From Actinomycetes bacterium (GTDB lineage Bacteria; Actinomycetota; Actinomycetes; Propionibacteriales; Propionibacteriaceae): 9,181 bases of DNA. Below are positions 1 to 6,077 of this stretch, piece after piece. The notes beneath the pieces are model-generated. The model saw only the letters and a program-made list of their open reading frames with translations, ran no database searches and had not been told where the DNA came from. How positions within the stretch are numbered: the first letter of the stretch is position 1; each line of letters starts with the position of its first letter. Made by a program: the position numbers and the translations under genes. The stretch covers positions 1-9,181 of the forward strand of contig JAEYNS010000041.1 of assembly GCA_023412435.1 (NCBI GenBank), written 5' to 3'.

Positions 1-70
1 TACTGCCGAGGATCACCACGCTTCGCACGCCGCCAGTGTAGGCCCGGTGTCCCACCCGGCCCGACCTGGA
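1..70. repeat. degenerate copy of the 71-bp repeat at the window edge
   Basis: GCCGAGGA at 5-12 followed by CCAC matches the start of the repeat core at 71-114. A CCCACC...CCTGG segment at 51-69 matches the linker found between the better copies. The distance to the next core is 74 bp rather than 71, because the linker carries a few extra bases. The hairpin stem of the other copies is lost here. The array may continue beyond the left edge. Confidence 0.4.
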
Positions 71-114
71 CACCTTCCGCCGAGGACGGCCCAACTGTCC
101 CAGTCAGTGGGGCG
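71..114. repeat. 71-bp direct repeat, core copy A
   Basis: This 44-bp core matches the core at 1276-1319 almost base for base, apart from one lost A and one gained C in the middle that cancel. It contains the hairpin GCCG-AGGA-CGGC at 79-90. It is followed by a 27-bp linker (115-141) and then copy B, giving a unit length of 71 bp. No function is known to me. Confidence 0.8.
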
Positions 115-141
115 CCCGGCGCCCCACCCCGCCTGGCTGTA

Positions 142-185
142 CATCTTCGGCCGAGGACGGCCACAACTGTCCAGTCAGGGGGTCG
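142..185. repeat. 71-bp direct repeat, core copy B (holds the stop codon of the nuclease-fold gene)
   Basis: Second core of the left pair, exactly 71 bp after copy A and in the same orientation. The hairpin here is GGCCG-AGGA-CGGCC at 149-162. The string CACAACTGTCCAGTCAGG is identical to that in copy C. The minus-strand stop codon of the neighbouring gene (TGA, 177 to 175) lies inside this core. Confidence 0.85.
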
Positions 186-1113
186 GACAGCGCGGGCAGC
201 TGTGGAACGGGGACGTCATACCGCGCGCCGCGAGGACCGTCCACACCTGCCTGGCCACCGCGCACGGCCTCCCGCGGACATCCGCGCTTCCGTAGCGCAG
301 GGTCAGCAGCCCGGCACCAGCGTGCCGGTTGTCACGCTCGAGGTCCCGGAAGGCCGCGCGGGCGTCGAGGTGGCCGCGGCGGCCGTCCAGTTCCACGAGG
401 ACACCGAACCCGTCGTAACTGGCATCGCTGCGGCTGCCGGTGCTCAGGGTGGCCTGCCGCCGGGCGGCGGGCAGGCGGTGCGCGCGCTCGACATCGCGTC
501 GATAGGCCCACTCCAGCGTGCTCTCCACGCCGACGAGGTCGCTCAGGATGGCTTCGAGGAGCCGGCGACCGGGCTCACGTTCCCTGGCCCCGAGTCGTTC
601 GAGGAGACGGCCCGGCGTGCTGAGCCGCAGGCGCAACGAGTCGCTCAGAAGCGCCACGATCCCTTCGGCGGACAGCCCGCGGCACACGTCGAGCAGGGCA
701 TCCTCGGCGTCAACCCGGCGGGGAAGGCCACGCGCTCTGTCGAGCCTGGCAAGACCGTCCCGGCGGATCCTGGCCGACGTTGCCGGACGCGGGCGCCGGT
801 CGTGAGGTACCCAGACCACAACCTGCGTCGTGTCCACCGGGAGTCCGAGCAAGTGCAGCGCGCCCCAGTCGCCGATCGCGCACGGGTCGCCCGCCAGCAA
901 CGCAGCAGCCCACAGGCGACGGTCGTAGGAGTCCTGACCGGGACGCAAATCGAACAGCCCGCGCGCAGGGATCTCCCAGTGTCCTTGGGCCACGAGCCGG
1001 GAGAGAGCCTTGTGGGGAAGCCCGTGTCGTTCGGCCTGGGCGGCGGTGAGGAAGCCCTCCTGGGCGGCGGCCAGCGTCCGAAGCGCCGGGTCGGGGTCGT
1101 GTCGTCGATGCAT
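175..1113 (-). CDS. AbiEi-like winged-helix plus DUF559/Vsr-like nuclease-fold protein
   Basis: A 312-residue protein of a type common in actinobacteria. Residues about 9-57 resemble the winged-helix N-terminal domain of AbiEi-type antitoxins, with a short helix, TAAQAERHGL, a recognition-helix-like segment and then PARGLFDL. Residues about 195-296 fit the DUF559/Vsr-like PD-(D/E)XK fold: ESTLEW at 197-202, YDGFGVLVELDGRRGH at 233-248, RDLERDNR at 256-263, then a hydrophobic strand and LR. D234, E241 and D243 are candidate metal or catalytic residues. The ATG at 1113 fits the family N-terminus; an in-frame ORF runs 55 codons further upstream but would translate intergenic repeats. The ribosome binding site is weak. 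No partner toxin gene is adjacent, so calling it a toxin-antitoxin member is not justified. DNA binding or cleavage is inferred. Its ends lie close to the 71-bp repeats. Confidence 0.8.
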   Translation of the reverse strand: MHRRHDPDPALRTLAAAQEGFLTAAQAERHGLPHKALSRLVAQGHWEIPARGLFDLRPGQDSYDRRLWAAALLAGDPCAIGDWGALHLLGLPVDTTQVVVWVPHDRRPRPATSARIRRDGLARLDRARGLPRRVDAEDALLDVCRGLSAEGIVALLSDSLRLRLSTPGRLLERLGAREREPGRRLLEAILSDLVGVESTLEWAYRRDVERAHRLPAARRQATLSTGSRSDASYDGFGVLVELDGRRGHLDARAAFRDLERDNRHAGAGLLTLRYGSADVRGRPCAVARQVWTVLAARGMTSPFHSCPRCPTP

Positions 1114-1163
1114 GCCTAGTTTCTTGTTCGCCAGCACCCTGTTGGACCACCCAATCGCGTCAG

Positions 1164-1191
1164 CTGTGGACAACGGTGCCGTCGTCCACAG
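1164..1191. promoter_or_regulatory. 28-bp near-perfect palindrome, candidate operator
   Basis: The arms are CTGTGGAC (1164-1171) and GTCCACAG (1184-1191). The inner arms are ACGG (1173-1176) and CCGT (1179-1182), with one mismatched pair (1172/1183) and an unpaired TG at the centre. It lies 50 bp upstream of the ATG of the minus-strand winged-helix gene, a plausible place for an operator bound by that protein. TGTGGACAA at 1165-1173 is also an exact reverse complement of TTGTCCACA, the DnaA box form of high-GC actinobacteria, and the other arm differs from it by one base. No U-tract follows on either side, so a terminator is unlikely. Confidence 0.6.
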
Positions 1192-1204
1192 GGGCTTGAC
1201 CGGA

Positions 1205-1248
1205 CACTTGTCGCCGTCGTCGGCCACAACTGTCCAGTCAGGGGGCGC
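1205..1248. repeat. 71-bp direct repeat, core copy C
   Basis: First core of the right pair, in the same orientation as copies A and B. The hairpin stem GCCG/CGGC is kept (1213-1224), but the loop is TCGT instead of AGGA. The following CACAACTGTCCAGTCAGG is identical to copy B. The 27-bp linker after it (1249-1275) matches the linker between A and B at about 20 of 27 positions, including CCCACC and CGCCTGG. Confidence 0.85.
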
Positions 1249-1275
1249 GGCGGCGGCCCACCGCGCCTGGGTGGG

Positions 1276-1319
1276 CACTTTCCGCCGAGAACGGCCACAA
1301 CTGTCCAGTCAGTGGGGCG
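1276..1319. repeat. 71-bp direct repeat, core copy D
   Basis: Second core of the right pair, exactly 71 bp after copy C. The hairpin is GCCG-AGAA-CGGC at 1284-1295, again with the stem kept and the loop changed. The right end (AGTCAGTGGGGCG) agrees with copy A rather than with B or C, so A pairs with D and B with C at this end. Confidence 0.85.
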
Positions 1320-1385
1320 ACGGAGGGCCGCAGCGCGTCGGAGCGCAATCACCGGCTCCCACCGGCTGGCGCCTCCGGGCTGTTC

Positions 1386-1391
1386 TAGGCT
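1386..1391 (+). promoter_or_regulatory. candidate -10 element for a leaderless DUF1801 transcript
   Basis: TAGGCT fits the actinobacterial TANNNT -10 form and ends six bases before the ATG at 1398. A transcript starting there would begin at or near the start codon. No purine-rich ribosome binding site is visible before the ATG, which agrees with a leaderless message. No good -35 hexamer is seen, so this is tentative. Confidence 0.4.
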
Positions 1392-1397
1392 GCGGAC

Positions 1398-1742
1398 ATG
1401 TCAGAACTGACCGACTACCTGGCGGACCTCCCCGAGCCGCAGCGCAGCGTGATCGGGCGGGTCTACGACCGGGCCCGCTCGCTGGTCCCCGACGCCGAGG
1501 ACGGCATCGGTTACGGCATGCCGGCGCTGCGCTACCGCGGCAAGGCCCTGCTGTCGGTGATGAAGGCCCGCGACCACATCGGGCTGTATCCGTTCAGCCC
1601 TGCCGCCATCGACGTCGTCAGGGACGACCTCGCCGGCTTCTCACTCGCCAAGGGCACGGTGCGGTTCACCGCTGAGCGTCCGCTCCCCGAGCCGCTTCTC
1701 GACGCGATCATCCTCGCCCGCAAGGCAGAGATCGACGGGTGA
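1398..1742 (+). CDS. DUF1801 (YdhG-like) domain protein
   Basis: A 114-residue protein covering the whole DUF1801 domain. Seen are an N-terminal helix pair (YLADLPEPQRSVIGRVYDRA), the core IGYGMPALRYRGKALLSVM at about 37-55, HIGLYPFSPAAIDVV at about 59-73, and SLAKGTVRF followed by PLPEPLLDAII near the end. The order GYGMPxxRYxGK...HIGxYP...KGTxxF is characteristic of this family. Some members are annotated as iron chaperones or compared with frataxin-like folds, but I would not assign a biochemical role. The TGA stop shares four bases (GTGA) with the GTG start of the next gene, so the two are probably translationally coupled. Confidence 0.9.
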   Translation: MSELTDYLADLPEPQRSVIGRVYDRARSLVPDAEDGIGYGMPALRYRGKALLSVMKARDHIGLYPFSPAAIDVVRDDLAGFSLAKGTVRFTAERPLPEPLLDAIILARKAEIDG

Positions 1743-2812
1743 ACACCGTCGAGATCGAGTCGCTGGCGGCGCTGGAGACGAGGTTGGCCTCCGGCTCCGG
1801 GCTGTCCGGCGCGTACGTCCAGTCCCTCGACCTGACCGGACGGGCCAGGGAGCTGCTGGCCGCGGGCGTGAAGGGCACCGTCTTCCTCGGCTGCCTGTTC
1901 AACCCGGACGAGGACCACCTGCTGGTGGCGGCCGGCGCCCTGGTCTTCCCCCGGCTGCCCGACCTGCCGTTCAACCCCTACCGGGCGACCGTCTACCGTC
2001 CCGACGAGCTGTACGCCGGGCTGGAGGACGGCTACCCGGCAACCTTCGACGCCGCCGTCTACCGGTGGTGGGGGCGGGCACGTCGCGAGCGCGACCTGGC
2101 CGCGGAGCTGGCCATGACCCTGCACGACCATTCCGTGGTCGACGCGCTGGAGGAGCTCGACCTGCACGCCCCGGTGGGGGTGATGGGCGGCCATCGGCTG
2201 GTCCGTGGCAGCCGGGACTACGCCGAGTCGGCCCGGCTGGGACGGGAGCTGGCCGCCCGCGGCCACACCGTGCTGACCGGCGGCGGACCCGGCGCGATGG
2301 AGGCAGCCGCGCTCGGCGCCGCCCTGGTCGGTCCCGATGACGAGCTGGAGCAGGCGCTGGCCGCGCTGGCTGTCCACCCAGGCTTCGACACCGACACCGA
2401 CGCCTGGGCGCAGGCGGCCTTCGGGGTCCGCGAGCGGCACCAGCTCGACGGGCCGACGGTCGGCATCCCTACCTGGTTGTACGGCCATGAGCCCTCGAAC
2501 GTCTTCTCCGGCGGAGTGGCCAAGCTGTTCTCCAACGCGATCCGCGAGGACGTCCTGCTGCGGCTGTCGGTCGGCGGCCTGGTCTGCCTGCCAGGCGCCG
2601 CGGGCACCGTCCAGGAGATCTTCCAGGCGCTCACCCCGCGCTACTACGCCTCCGACGAGCCGATCCCGCCGCTCATCCTGCTCGGCGTCGAGCACTGGAC
2701 ACAGGTGCTGCCCGCCTGGCCGCTGGTCGAGGCGCTGGCCGCCGGACGGGCGCTCGCCGACCGGGTGCACCTGTGCCGCAGCATCGACGAGGTGCTCGCG
2801 CTGCTGGGCTGA
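1739..2812 (+). CDS. LOG-family (lysine-decarboxylase-like) Rossmann protein, long actinobacterial form
   Basis: A 357-residue protein. The C-terminal part (about 145-357) is a LOG-type fold: VGVMGGHRLVRGSRDY at 146-161, the phosphate-binding motif GGGPGAMEAA at 181-190, IRED at 268-271, and PGAAGTVQE at 285-293, which corresponds to the family PGGxGTxxE. The second glycine is Ala here, but the final Glu (E293) is kept. LOG enzymes cleave nucleoside 5'-monophosphates such as cytokinin ribotides to base and ribose 5-phosphate. Whether this longer type does so is not known to me. The first 140 residues form an additional domain with LFLGC-like (FLGCLFNPDED) and PFNPYRATVYRPDELY segments, typical of the large actinobacterial LOG proteins. 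The GTG start overlaps the upstream stop. Its TGA lies 7 bp from that of the convergent DUF1697 gene. Confidence 0.9.
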   Translation: MNTVEIESLAALETRLASGSGLSGAYVQSLDLTGRARELLAAGVKGTVFLGCLFNPDEDHLLVAAGALVFPRLPDLPFNPYRATVYRPDELYAGLEDGYPATFDAAVYRWWGRARRERDLAAELAMTLHDHSVVDALEELDLHAPVGVMGGHRLVRGSRDYAESARLGRELAARGHTVLTGGGPGAMEAAALGAALVGPDDELEQALAALAVHPGFDTDTDAWAQAAFGVRERHQLDGPTVGIPTWLYGHEPSNVFSGGVAKLFSNAIREDVLLRLSVGGLVCLPGAAGTVQEIFQALTPRYYASDEPIPPLILLGVEHWTQVLPAWPLVEALAAGRALADRVHLCRSIDEVLALLG

Positions 2813-2819
2813 GCCGGGA

Positions 2820-3353
2820 TCAGGACGGCAGCGAGGCCAGCGCCAGGAGCTTCTGGACGGTGTTCCAGTTCCGCGAGGTGTGGTGGCTGCCCAGCCGGCG
2901 GTGCAGGGTGCGGGCGTCGTAGGTGGTGCCCGACAGCTTGTGCGGAGCGAACAGGTAGAGCTCTCTACCGTGGGCGCGCAGCTGGTCGCCGCCCTGGTCG
3001 ATGTCGTCCAGCACGCCGGGCACCGCGGCGAGCAGGAACTCCACGTGCAGGGTGGTGGGTTCCGCCGCAGCGTCCGGGAACGGGTTGTCGGCGACCACTG
3101 CCCTCAGCTCGTCCGTCGTCCGGAGCAGGACGGGGACCGGCTTCCCGACGCTGGCCGAGATGCGCCCCTCGAGATCGGCCCGGAGCTTCTCCTCGGCGGT
3201 CGCCGGATGGCGGAAGACGACATTGCCGCTGTTGGCCACGGTGACGGGATCGCTGCCCCCGGCCTCGGCCACGATGCGGCGCAGGTCGGCCATGGCGATG
3301 CGGCGGTGCGGCCCGACGTTGATCCCCTGCAGCAGGCCGATCCAGACCCTCAT
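2820..3353 (-). CDS. DUF1697 family protein
   Basis: A 177-residue protein that matches DUF1697 end to end: WIGLLQGINVGPHRRIAMADLR at the N-terminus, VTVANSGNVVFRHP at about 37-50, a central VEFLLA strand, and SRNWNTVQKLLAL at 160-172. The RGINVG-like start, NSGNVVF and the RNWNTVxKL end are the family hallmarks. Its function is unknown. The ATG at 3353 is chosen because GGGAGG (3363 to 3358) stands four bases before it and because it fits the family start; an upstream in-frame start would add 20 unrelated residues. It lies 22 bp after rlmN on the same strand and is probably the last gene of the operon. No terminator hairpin is visible before the convergent LOG-family gene. Confidence 0.92.
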   Translation of the reverse strand: MRVWIGLLQGINVGPHRRIAMADLRRIVAEAGGSDPVTVANSGNVVFRHPATAEEKLRADLEGRISASVGKPVPVLLRTTDELRAVVADNPFPDAAAEPTTLHVEFLLAAVPGVLDDIDQGGDQLRAHGRELYLFAPHKLSGTTYDARTLHRRLGSHHTSRNWNTVQKLLALASLPS

Positions 3354-3375
3354 GCCGCCTCCCGGTCGTCGGTGC

Positions 3376-4593
3376 TCAGGCCCCGGCGCTGTCGACGGCG
3401 GCGAGCTGGCCACAGGCGCCGTCGATCTCGCGTCCGCGGGTGTCGCGGACCGTGACCTGCACTCCCCTGGCCCGCAGCCGTCGGACGAACTCGTCCTCGT
3501 CGGCGCGGCGGGAGGCCGTCCACTTCGAGCCGGGGGTCGGGTTCAGCGGGATCAGGTTGACGTGCACCCAGCCGTGCCCGTCGCGGCGCAGCACGTCGGC
3601 GAGGGCGTCGGCGCGCCAGGCGTGGTCGTTGATGTCGCGGATCAACGCGTACTCGATCGAGACCCGCCTGCCGGTCGCGGTGAAGTAGGAGTGCGCGGCG
3701 TCCACCACCTCGGCGACCTTCCAGCGGGTGTTGATCGGGCAGAGCTCGTCGCGCAGGTCGTCGTCGGGGGCATGCAGGCTCACCGCGAGGGTCACCGGCA
3801 GCCCTTCACCGGCGAGCTGGCGGATCCGCGGGACCAGCCCGACCGTCGAGACGGTGACCCCGCGGGCGGAGATGCCCAGCCCGTCGGGGCCGGGGGCCGT
3901 GATGGCCCGAACGCTCGCCATGACGGCCTTGTAGTTGGCCATCGGTTCGCCCATCCCCATGAACACGATGTTGTTGACCCGGCCCGGGCCACCCGGAATG
4001 GCGCCGTCGCGCAGCCGGCGCGCGGCGTCGATGACCTGCAGCAGGATCTCGGCGGCGGAGAGATTGCGCTGCAGCCCGCCCTGGCCGGTGGCGCAGAACG
4101 GGCAGGCCATCCCGCAGCCCGCCTGGGACGAGATGCAGACGGTGGCACGCTCGCGTCCCCGTCCGCTTGCCCGCAGTCCCGGGACCCCGTAGCGCATCAG
4201 GACGGACTCGACCAGCGAGCCGTCGAAGAGCCGCCACAACGTCTTCACCGTCGTGCCGCTGTCGGCCTGCTGGTCGCGAACCCTGGTCAGCAGCGGCGGG
4301 ACGAACTCCCGGGCCAGGACCTCGCGATGGGGGCGCGAGATGTCGGTCCACTCCTGCGGATCGGTGCTGAGGTGCTCGAACAGGTGCCGGTCGAGCTGGT
4401 CGCGGCGGAACCTCGGCATCTGCCGTTCAGCGACCGCAGCGGCGCGCTCGTCGGGGGCGAGGTCGATCCAGTGCCGCGGGGGCTTGCCCCGCCGCGGTGC
4501 CGCCATCACCAGCGGGACGGTCCGTCCAGCCTCAGCCTTCGCCACCAGCTCGGCGTAGGCCGCCTGCTCCTGGGGGGTCAGCCCTTCGGTCAT
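3376..4593 (-). CDS. rlmN: dual-specificity 23S rRNA A2503 / tRNA A37 C2-methyltransferase RlmN
   Basis: A radical SAM enzyme of 405 residues that, in the family, methylates C2 of adenosine 2503 in 23S rRNA and of A37 in some tRNAs. The 4Fe-4S ligands are C160, C164 and C167 ([13 protein letters not shown]). C153, seven residues before the cluster, and C394 in IDGACGQL correspond to the two catalytic cysteines of the E. coli enzyme (C118 and C355). GMGEPMAN at 213-220 is the SAM-binding loop, and [17 protein letters not shown] at 272-288 is also diagnostic. About 30 residues precede the usual actinobacterial start ([14 protein letters not shown]). I kept the ATG at 4593 because it overlaps the cdsA stop as ATGA, but an internal start at M30 is possible. 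The downstream DUF1697 gene is on the same strand. Confidence 0.97.
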   Translation of the reverse strand: MTEGLTPQEQAAYAELVAKAEAGRTVPLVMAAPRRGKPPRHWIDLAPDERAAAVAERQMPRFRRDQLDRHLFEHLSTDPQEWTDISRPHREVLAREFVPPLLTRVRDQQADSGTTVKTLWRLFDGSLVESVLMRYGVPGLRASGRGRERATVCISSQAGCGMACPFCATGQGGLQRNLSAAEILLQVIDAARRLRDGAIPGGPGRVNNIVFMGMGEPMANYKAVMASVRAITAPGPDGLGISARGVTVSTVGLVPRIRQLAGEGLPVTLAVSLHAPDDDLRDELCPINTRWKVAEVVDAAHSYFTATGRRVSIEYALIRDINDHAWRADALADVLRRDGHGWVHVNLIPLNPTPGSKWTASRRADEDEFVRRLRARGVQVTVRDTRGREIDGACGQLAAVDSAGA

Positions 4594-5474
4594 GCCGGCG
4601 CCACCGTGAACAGCAGCCAGGCCGCGGGCGCCGCGACCAGGAAGGAATCGAGCCGGTCCATGACCCCGCCGTGGCCGGGCAGGAACGAGGACATGTCCTT
4701 GATCCCGACATCGCGCTTCACGAGGGACTCGATCAGGTCGCCCGCGGTGCCGAACAGGACGCAGGTGAGGCCCAGCGCCAGCCCGAACCACCACGGCATG
4801 CCGAGCACGAAGACCGCGGTGAGGGAACCGATGACAGCGGCCGTGACGGCGGAGCCGGCCATGCCCTCCCAGGTCTTCTTCGGGCTGATGTTGGGTGCCA
4901 TCGGGTGCCTGCCGAGGGTGGCGCCGATCGCGTAGCCGCCGGTGTCGCTGGCCGAGACGCACAGCGCGAGGGCTACCACCTTTCCAGTGCCGCCGGGCAT
5001 GGCGAGGATCAGCGCGATGAACGAGGCGAGCAGTGGGATGTAGCTGATGGTGAACAGGCTTGCGGCCGCGTCCTTGACGTAGCCGTCCGCGCCTGCGGGC
5101 ATGCGCCAGACCAGGGCGAGCAGGACGGTCACCGCGAGGAAGCCCAGCAGTACCTCGTGCCAGGGGATGTCGGTGACCGGCTCGAAGATCGCAGCGGCGT
5201 AGGTTCCGCCGATGATCGCCACCGTGCCCACCACGATCGGCACGATCGCCGAGCGCATCCCGATGTTGAGCAGGGCCTGGTGCAACTCGATGGCACCCAT
5301 GCAGGTCATCACGACCAGCAGCAGGATGAAGCCGGGGTGCCACCACATCAGCGTCACCACGATGACCGCGAGCAGGCCCACGCCGACCCCGATCGCGGCC
5401 GGCAGGTCGCGTCCGGTCCGGGAGGAGCGCGGGCGCTCGTCCTCGCGTGCCTGCTCCTGAGGCGTCGAGGTCAT
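4590..5474 (-). CDS. cdsA: phosphatidate cytidylyltransferase (CDP-diacylglycerol synthase)
   Basis: A membrane enzyme of 294 residues that makes CDP-diacylglycerol from CTP and phosphatidic acid, the branch point for phosphatidylglycerol, cardiolipin and phosphatidylinositol. After a charged cytoplasmic N-terminus (1-23) come several hydrophobic segments (about 26-44, 48-66, 76-97, 106-123, 140-160, 165-185, 208-225, 227-243, 277-292). Conserved elements are SDTGGYAIG (176-184), SPKKTWEG (197-204) and the C-terminal signature [11 protein letters not shown] (245-255) followed by [19 protein letters not shown] (259-277). The ATG shares one base with the frr stop (TGATG), and a strong GGAGGT (5483 to 5478) lies inside the last codons of frr, so translation is probably coupled. 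dxr, which often follows cdsA in bacteria, is absent; rlmN follows directly. Confidence 0.97.
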   Translation of the reverse strand: MTSTPQEQAREDERPRSSRTGRDLPAAIGVGVGLLAVIVVTLMWWHPGFILLLVVMTCMGAIELHQALLNIGMRSAIVPIVVGTVAIIGGTYAAAIFEPVTDIPWHEVLLGFLAVTVLLALVWRMPAGADGYVKDAAASLFTISYIPLLASFIALILAMPGGTGKVVALALCVSASDTGGYAIGATLGRHPMAPNISPKKTWEGMAGSAVTAAVIGSLTAVFVLGMPWWFGLALGLTCVLFGTAGDLIESLVKRDVGIKDMSSFLPGHGGVMDRLDSFLVAAPAAWLLFTVAPA

Positions 5475-6031
5475 CAGACCTCCATCAGTTCGGCTTCCTT
5501 GGCCTTGAGCAGGTCGTCGACCAGGTCCACGTGCTTCTTGGTCAGCGCATCCAGCTGCTTCTCGGCTCCGCGGGCGTCATCCTCGCCGATCTCCTTGTCC
5601 TTGACCAGGCGGGTGACGGCGTCGATCGCGTGGCGACGGGTGTTGCGGACCGCGACCCTCGCCTCTTCCGCCTTGTGGCGGGCGAGCTTGATGTACTCCT
5701 TGCGGCGTTCCTCGGTCAGCTGCGGCAGCACCAGACGCACCACATTGCCGTCGTTGGCCGGGTTCACGCCGAGGTCGGAGTCACGGATCGCCTTCTCGAT
5801 GCCCGCCATTGCGTTGCGGTCGAACGGGCTGATCAGCACGGTGCGGGCCTCGGGCACCTGGAAGGTCGCCAGCTGCTGCAGCGGCGTCGGCGTGCCGTAG
5901 TAGTCGACGAGGATCCTGGCGAACATCGCGGGGTGGGCGCGTCCGGTCCGGATCGTCGCGAAGTCCTCACCGGCGTGGCTGACGGCGCCGTCCATCCGGT
6001 GCTCGGCGTCCTTGATGATGTCGGCGATCAC
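5474..6031 (-). CDS. frr: ribosome recycling factor
   Basis: RRF splits post-termination ribosomes together with EF-G. The protein is 185 residues, the family's usual length. Seen are [16 protein letters not shown] at the N-terminus, the TIRTGRAHP motif (26-34), [12 protein letters not shown] (45-55), DFNAM-like [13 protein letters not shown] (70-82), GVNPANDGN (88-96) and VRNTRRHA (128-135), which carries the conserved arginine equivalent to E. coli Arg132. The GTG at 6031 is chosen over a GTG 33 bp upstream because AAGGGAG (6046 to 6040) stands eight bases before it and the family N-terminus begins there. It lies 36 bp after pyrH, a spacing that contains a perfect hairpin. Confidence 0.98.
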   Translation of the reverse strand: MIADIIKDAEHRMDGAVSHAGEDFATIRTGRAHPAMFARILVDYYGTPTPLQQLATFQVPEARTVLISPFDRNAMAGIEKAIRDSDLGVNPANDGNVVRLVLPQLTEERRKEYIKLARHKAEEARVAVRNTRRHAIDAVTRLVKDKEIGEDDARGAEKQLDALTKKHVDLVDDLLKAKEAELMEV

Positions 6032-6039
6032 TGGCCGGA

Positions 6040-6046
6040 CTCCCTT
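6040..6046 (-). promoter_or_regulatory. ribosome binding site fixing the frr start
   Basis: AAGGGAG on the minus strand, eight bases before the GTG at 6031. The competing in-frame GTG at 6064 lies within the pyrH/frr hairpin and has no comparable site. Confidence 0.75.
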
Positions 6047-6060
6047 CTTGCTGGCTCTTG

Positions 6061-6077
6061 GCACGCCCTAGGCGTGC
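6061..6077 (-). promoter_or_regulatory. hairpin around the pyrH stop codon
   Basis: GCACGCC (6061-6067) and GGCGTGC (6071-6077) form a perfect 7-bp inverted repeat. The three-base loop is exactly the TAG stop codon of pyrH. No U-rich tract follows in the direction of transcription, so it is not a typical intrinsic terminator. It could protect the 3' end of processed upstream RNA or set the relative expression of pyrH and frr. Confidence 0.5.

Noticed and set aside
47..295. Small plus-strand ORF over repeats A and B
   Set aside because: It consists of repeat sequence and antisense of the neighbouring gene, and it has no ribosome binding site or recognisable domain.
175..1113. Complete type IV toxin-antitoxin (AbiE) system
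   Set aside because: No nucleotidyltransferase (AbiEii-like) toxin gene is adjacent on either side within the window, and the C-terminal domain is nuclease-like rather than AbiEi-like.
1114..1278. N-terminal extension of the winged-helix/nuclease gene to 1278
   Set aside because: The extra 55 codons read through the palindrome and repeat copies C and D, which also occur outside any gene. The family N-terminus starts near the ATG at 1113.
71..1319. CRISPR array
   Set aside because: There are only two copies on each side, and the so-called spacers are related to each other. No cas gene is present.
71..1319. Integron gene cassette with attC sites
   Set aside because: The repeats do not show the GTTRRRY/RYYYAAC pair in the right places, and no integrase is seen.
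71..1319. Insertion sequence
   Set aside because: The flanking repeats are direct, not inverted, and the enclosed protein has no transposase motifs.
3001..4935. Long plus-strand ORF (644 codons) opposite rlmN and cdsA
   Set aside because: It lies wholly antisense to genes with clear family motifs. Its translation is low-complexity and Arg/Gly/Ala/Pro-rich, as expected from GC-rich third positions.
4497..5900. Plus-strand ORF of 467 codons opposite cdsA and frr, and a similar 507-codon ORF at 6344-7867 opposite pyrH and tsf
   Set aside because: Both are shadows of well-identified minus-strand genes and show no domain of their own.
6061..6077. Intrinsic terminator after pyrH
   Set aside because: The stem is perfect but no U-tract follows, and frr begins 30 bases later in the same operon.
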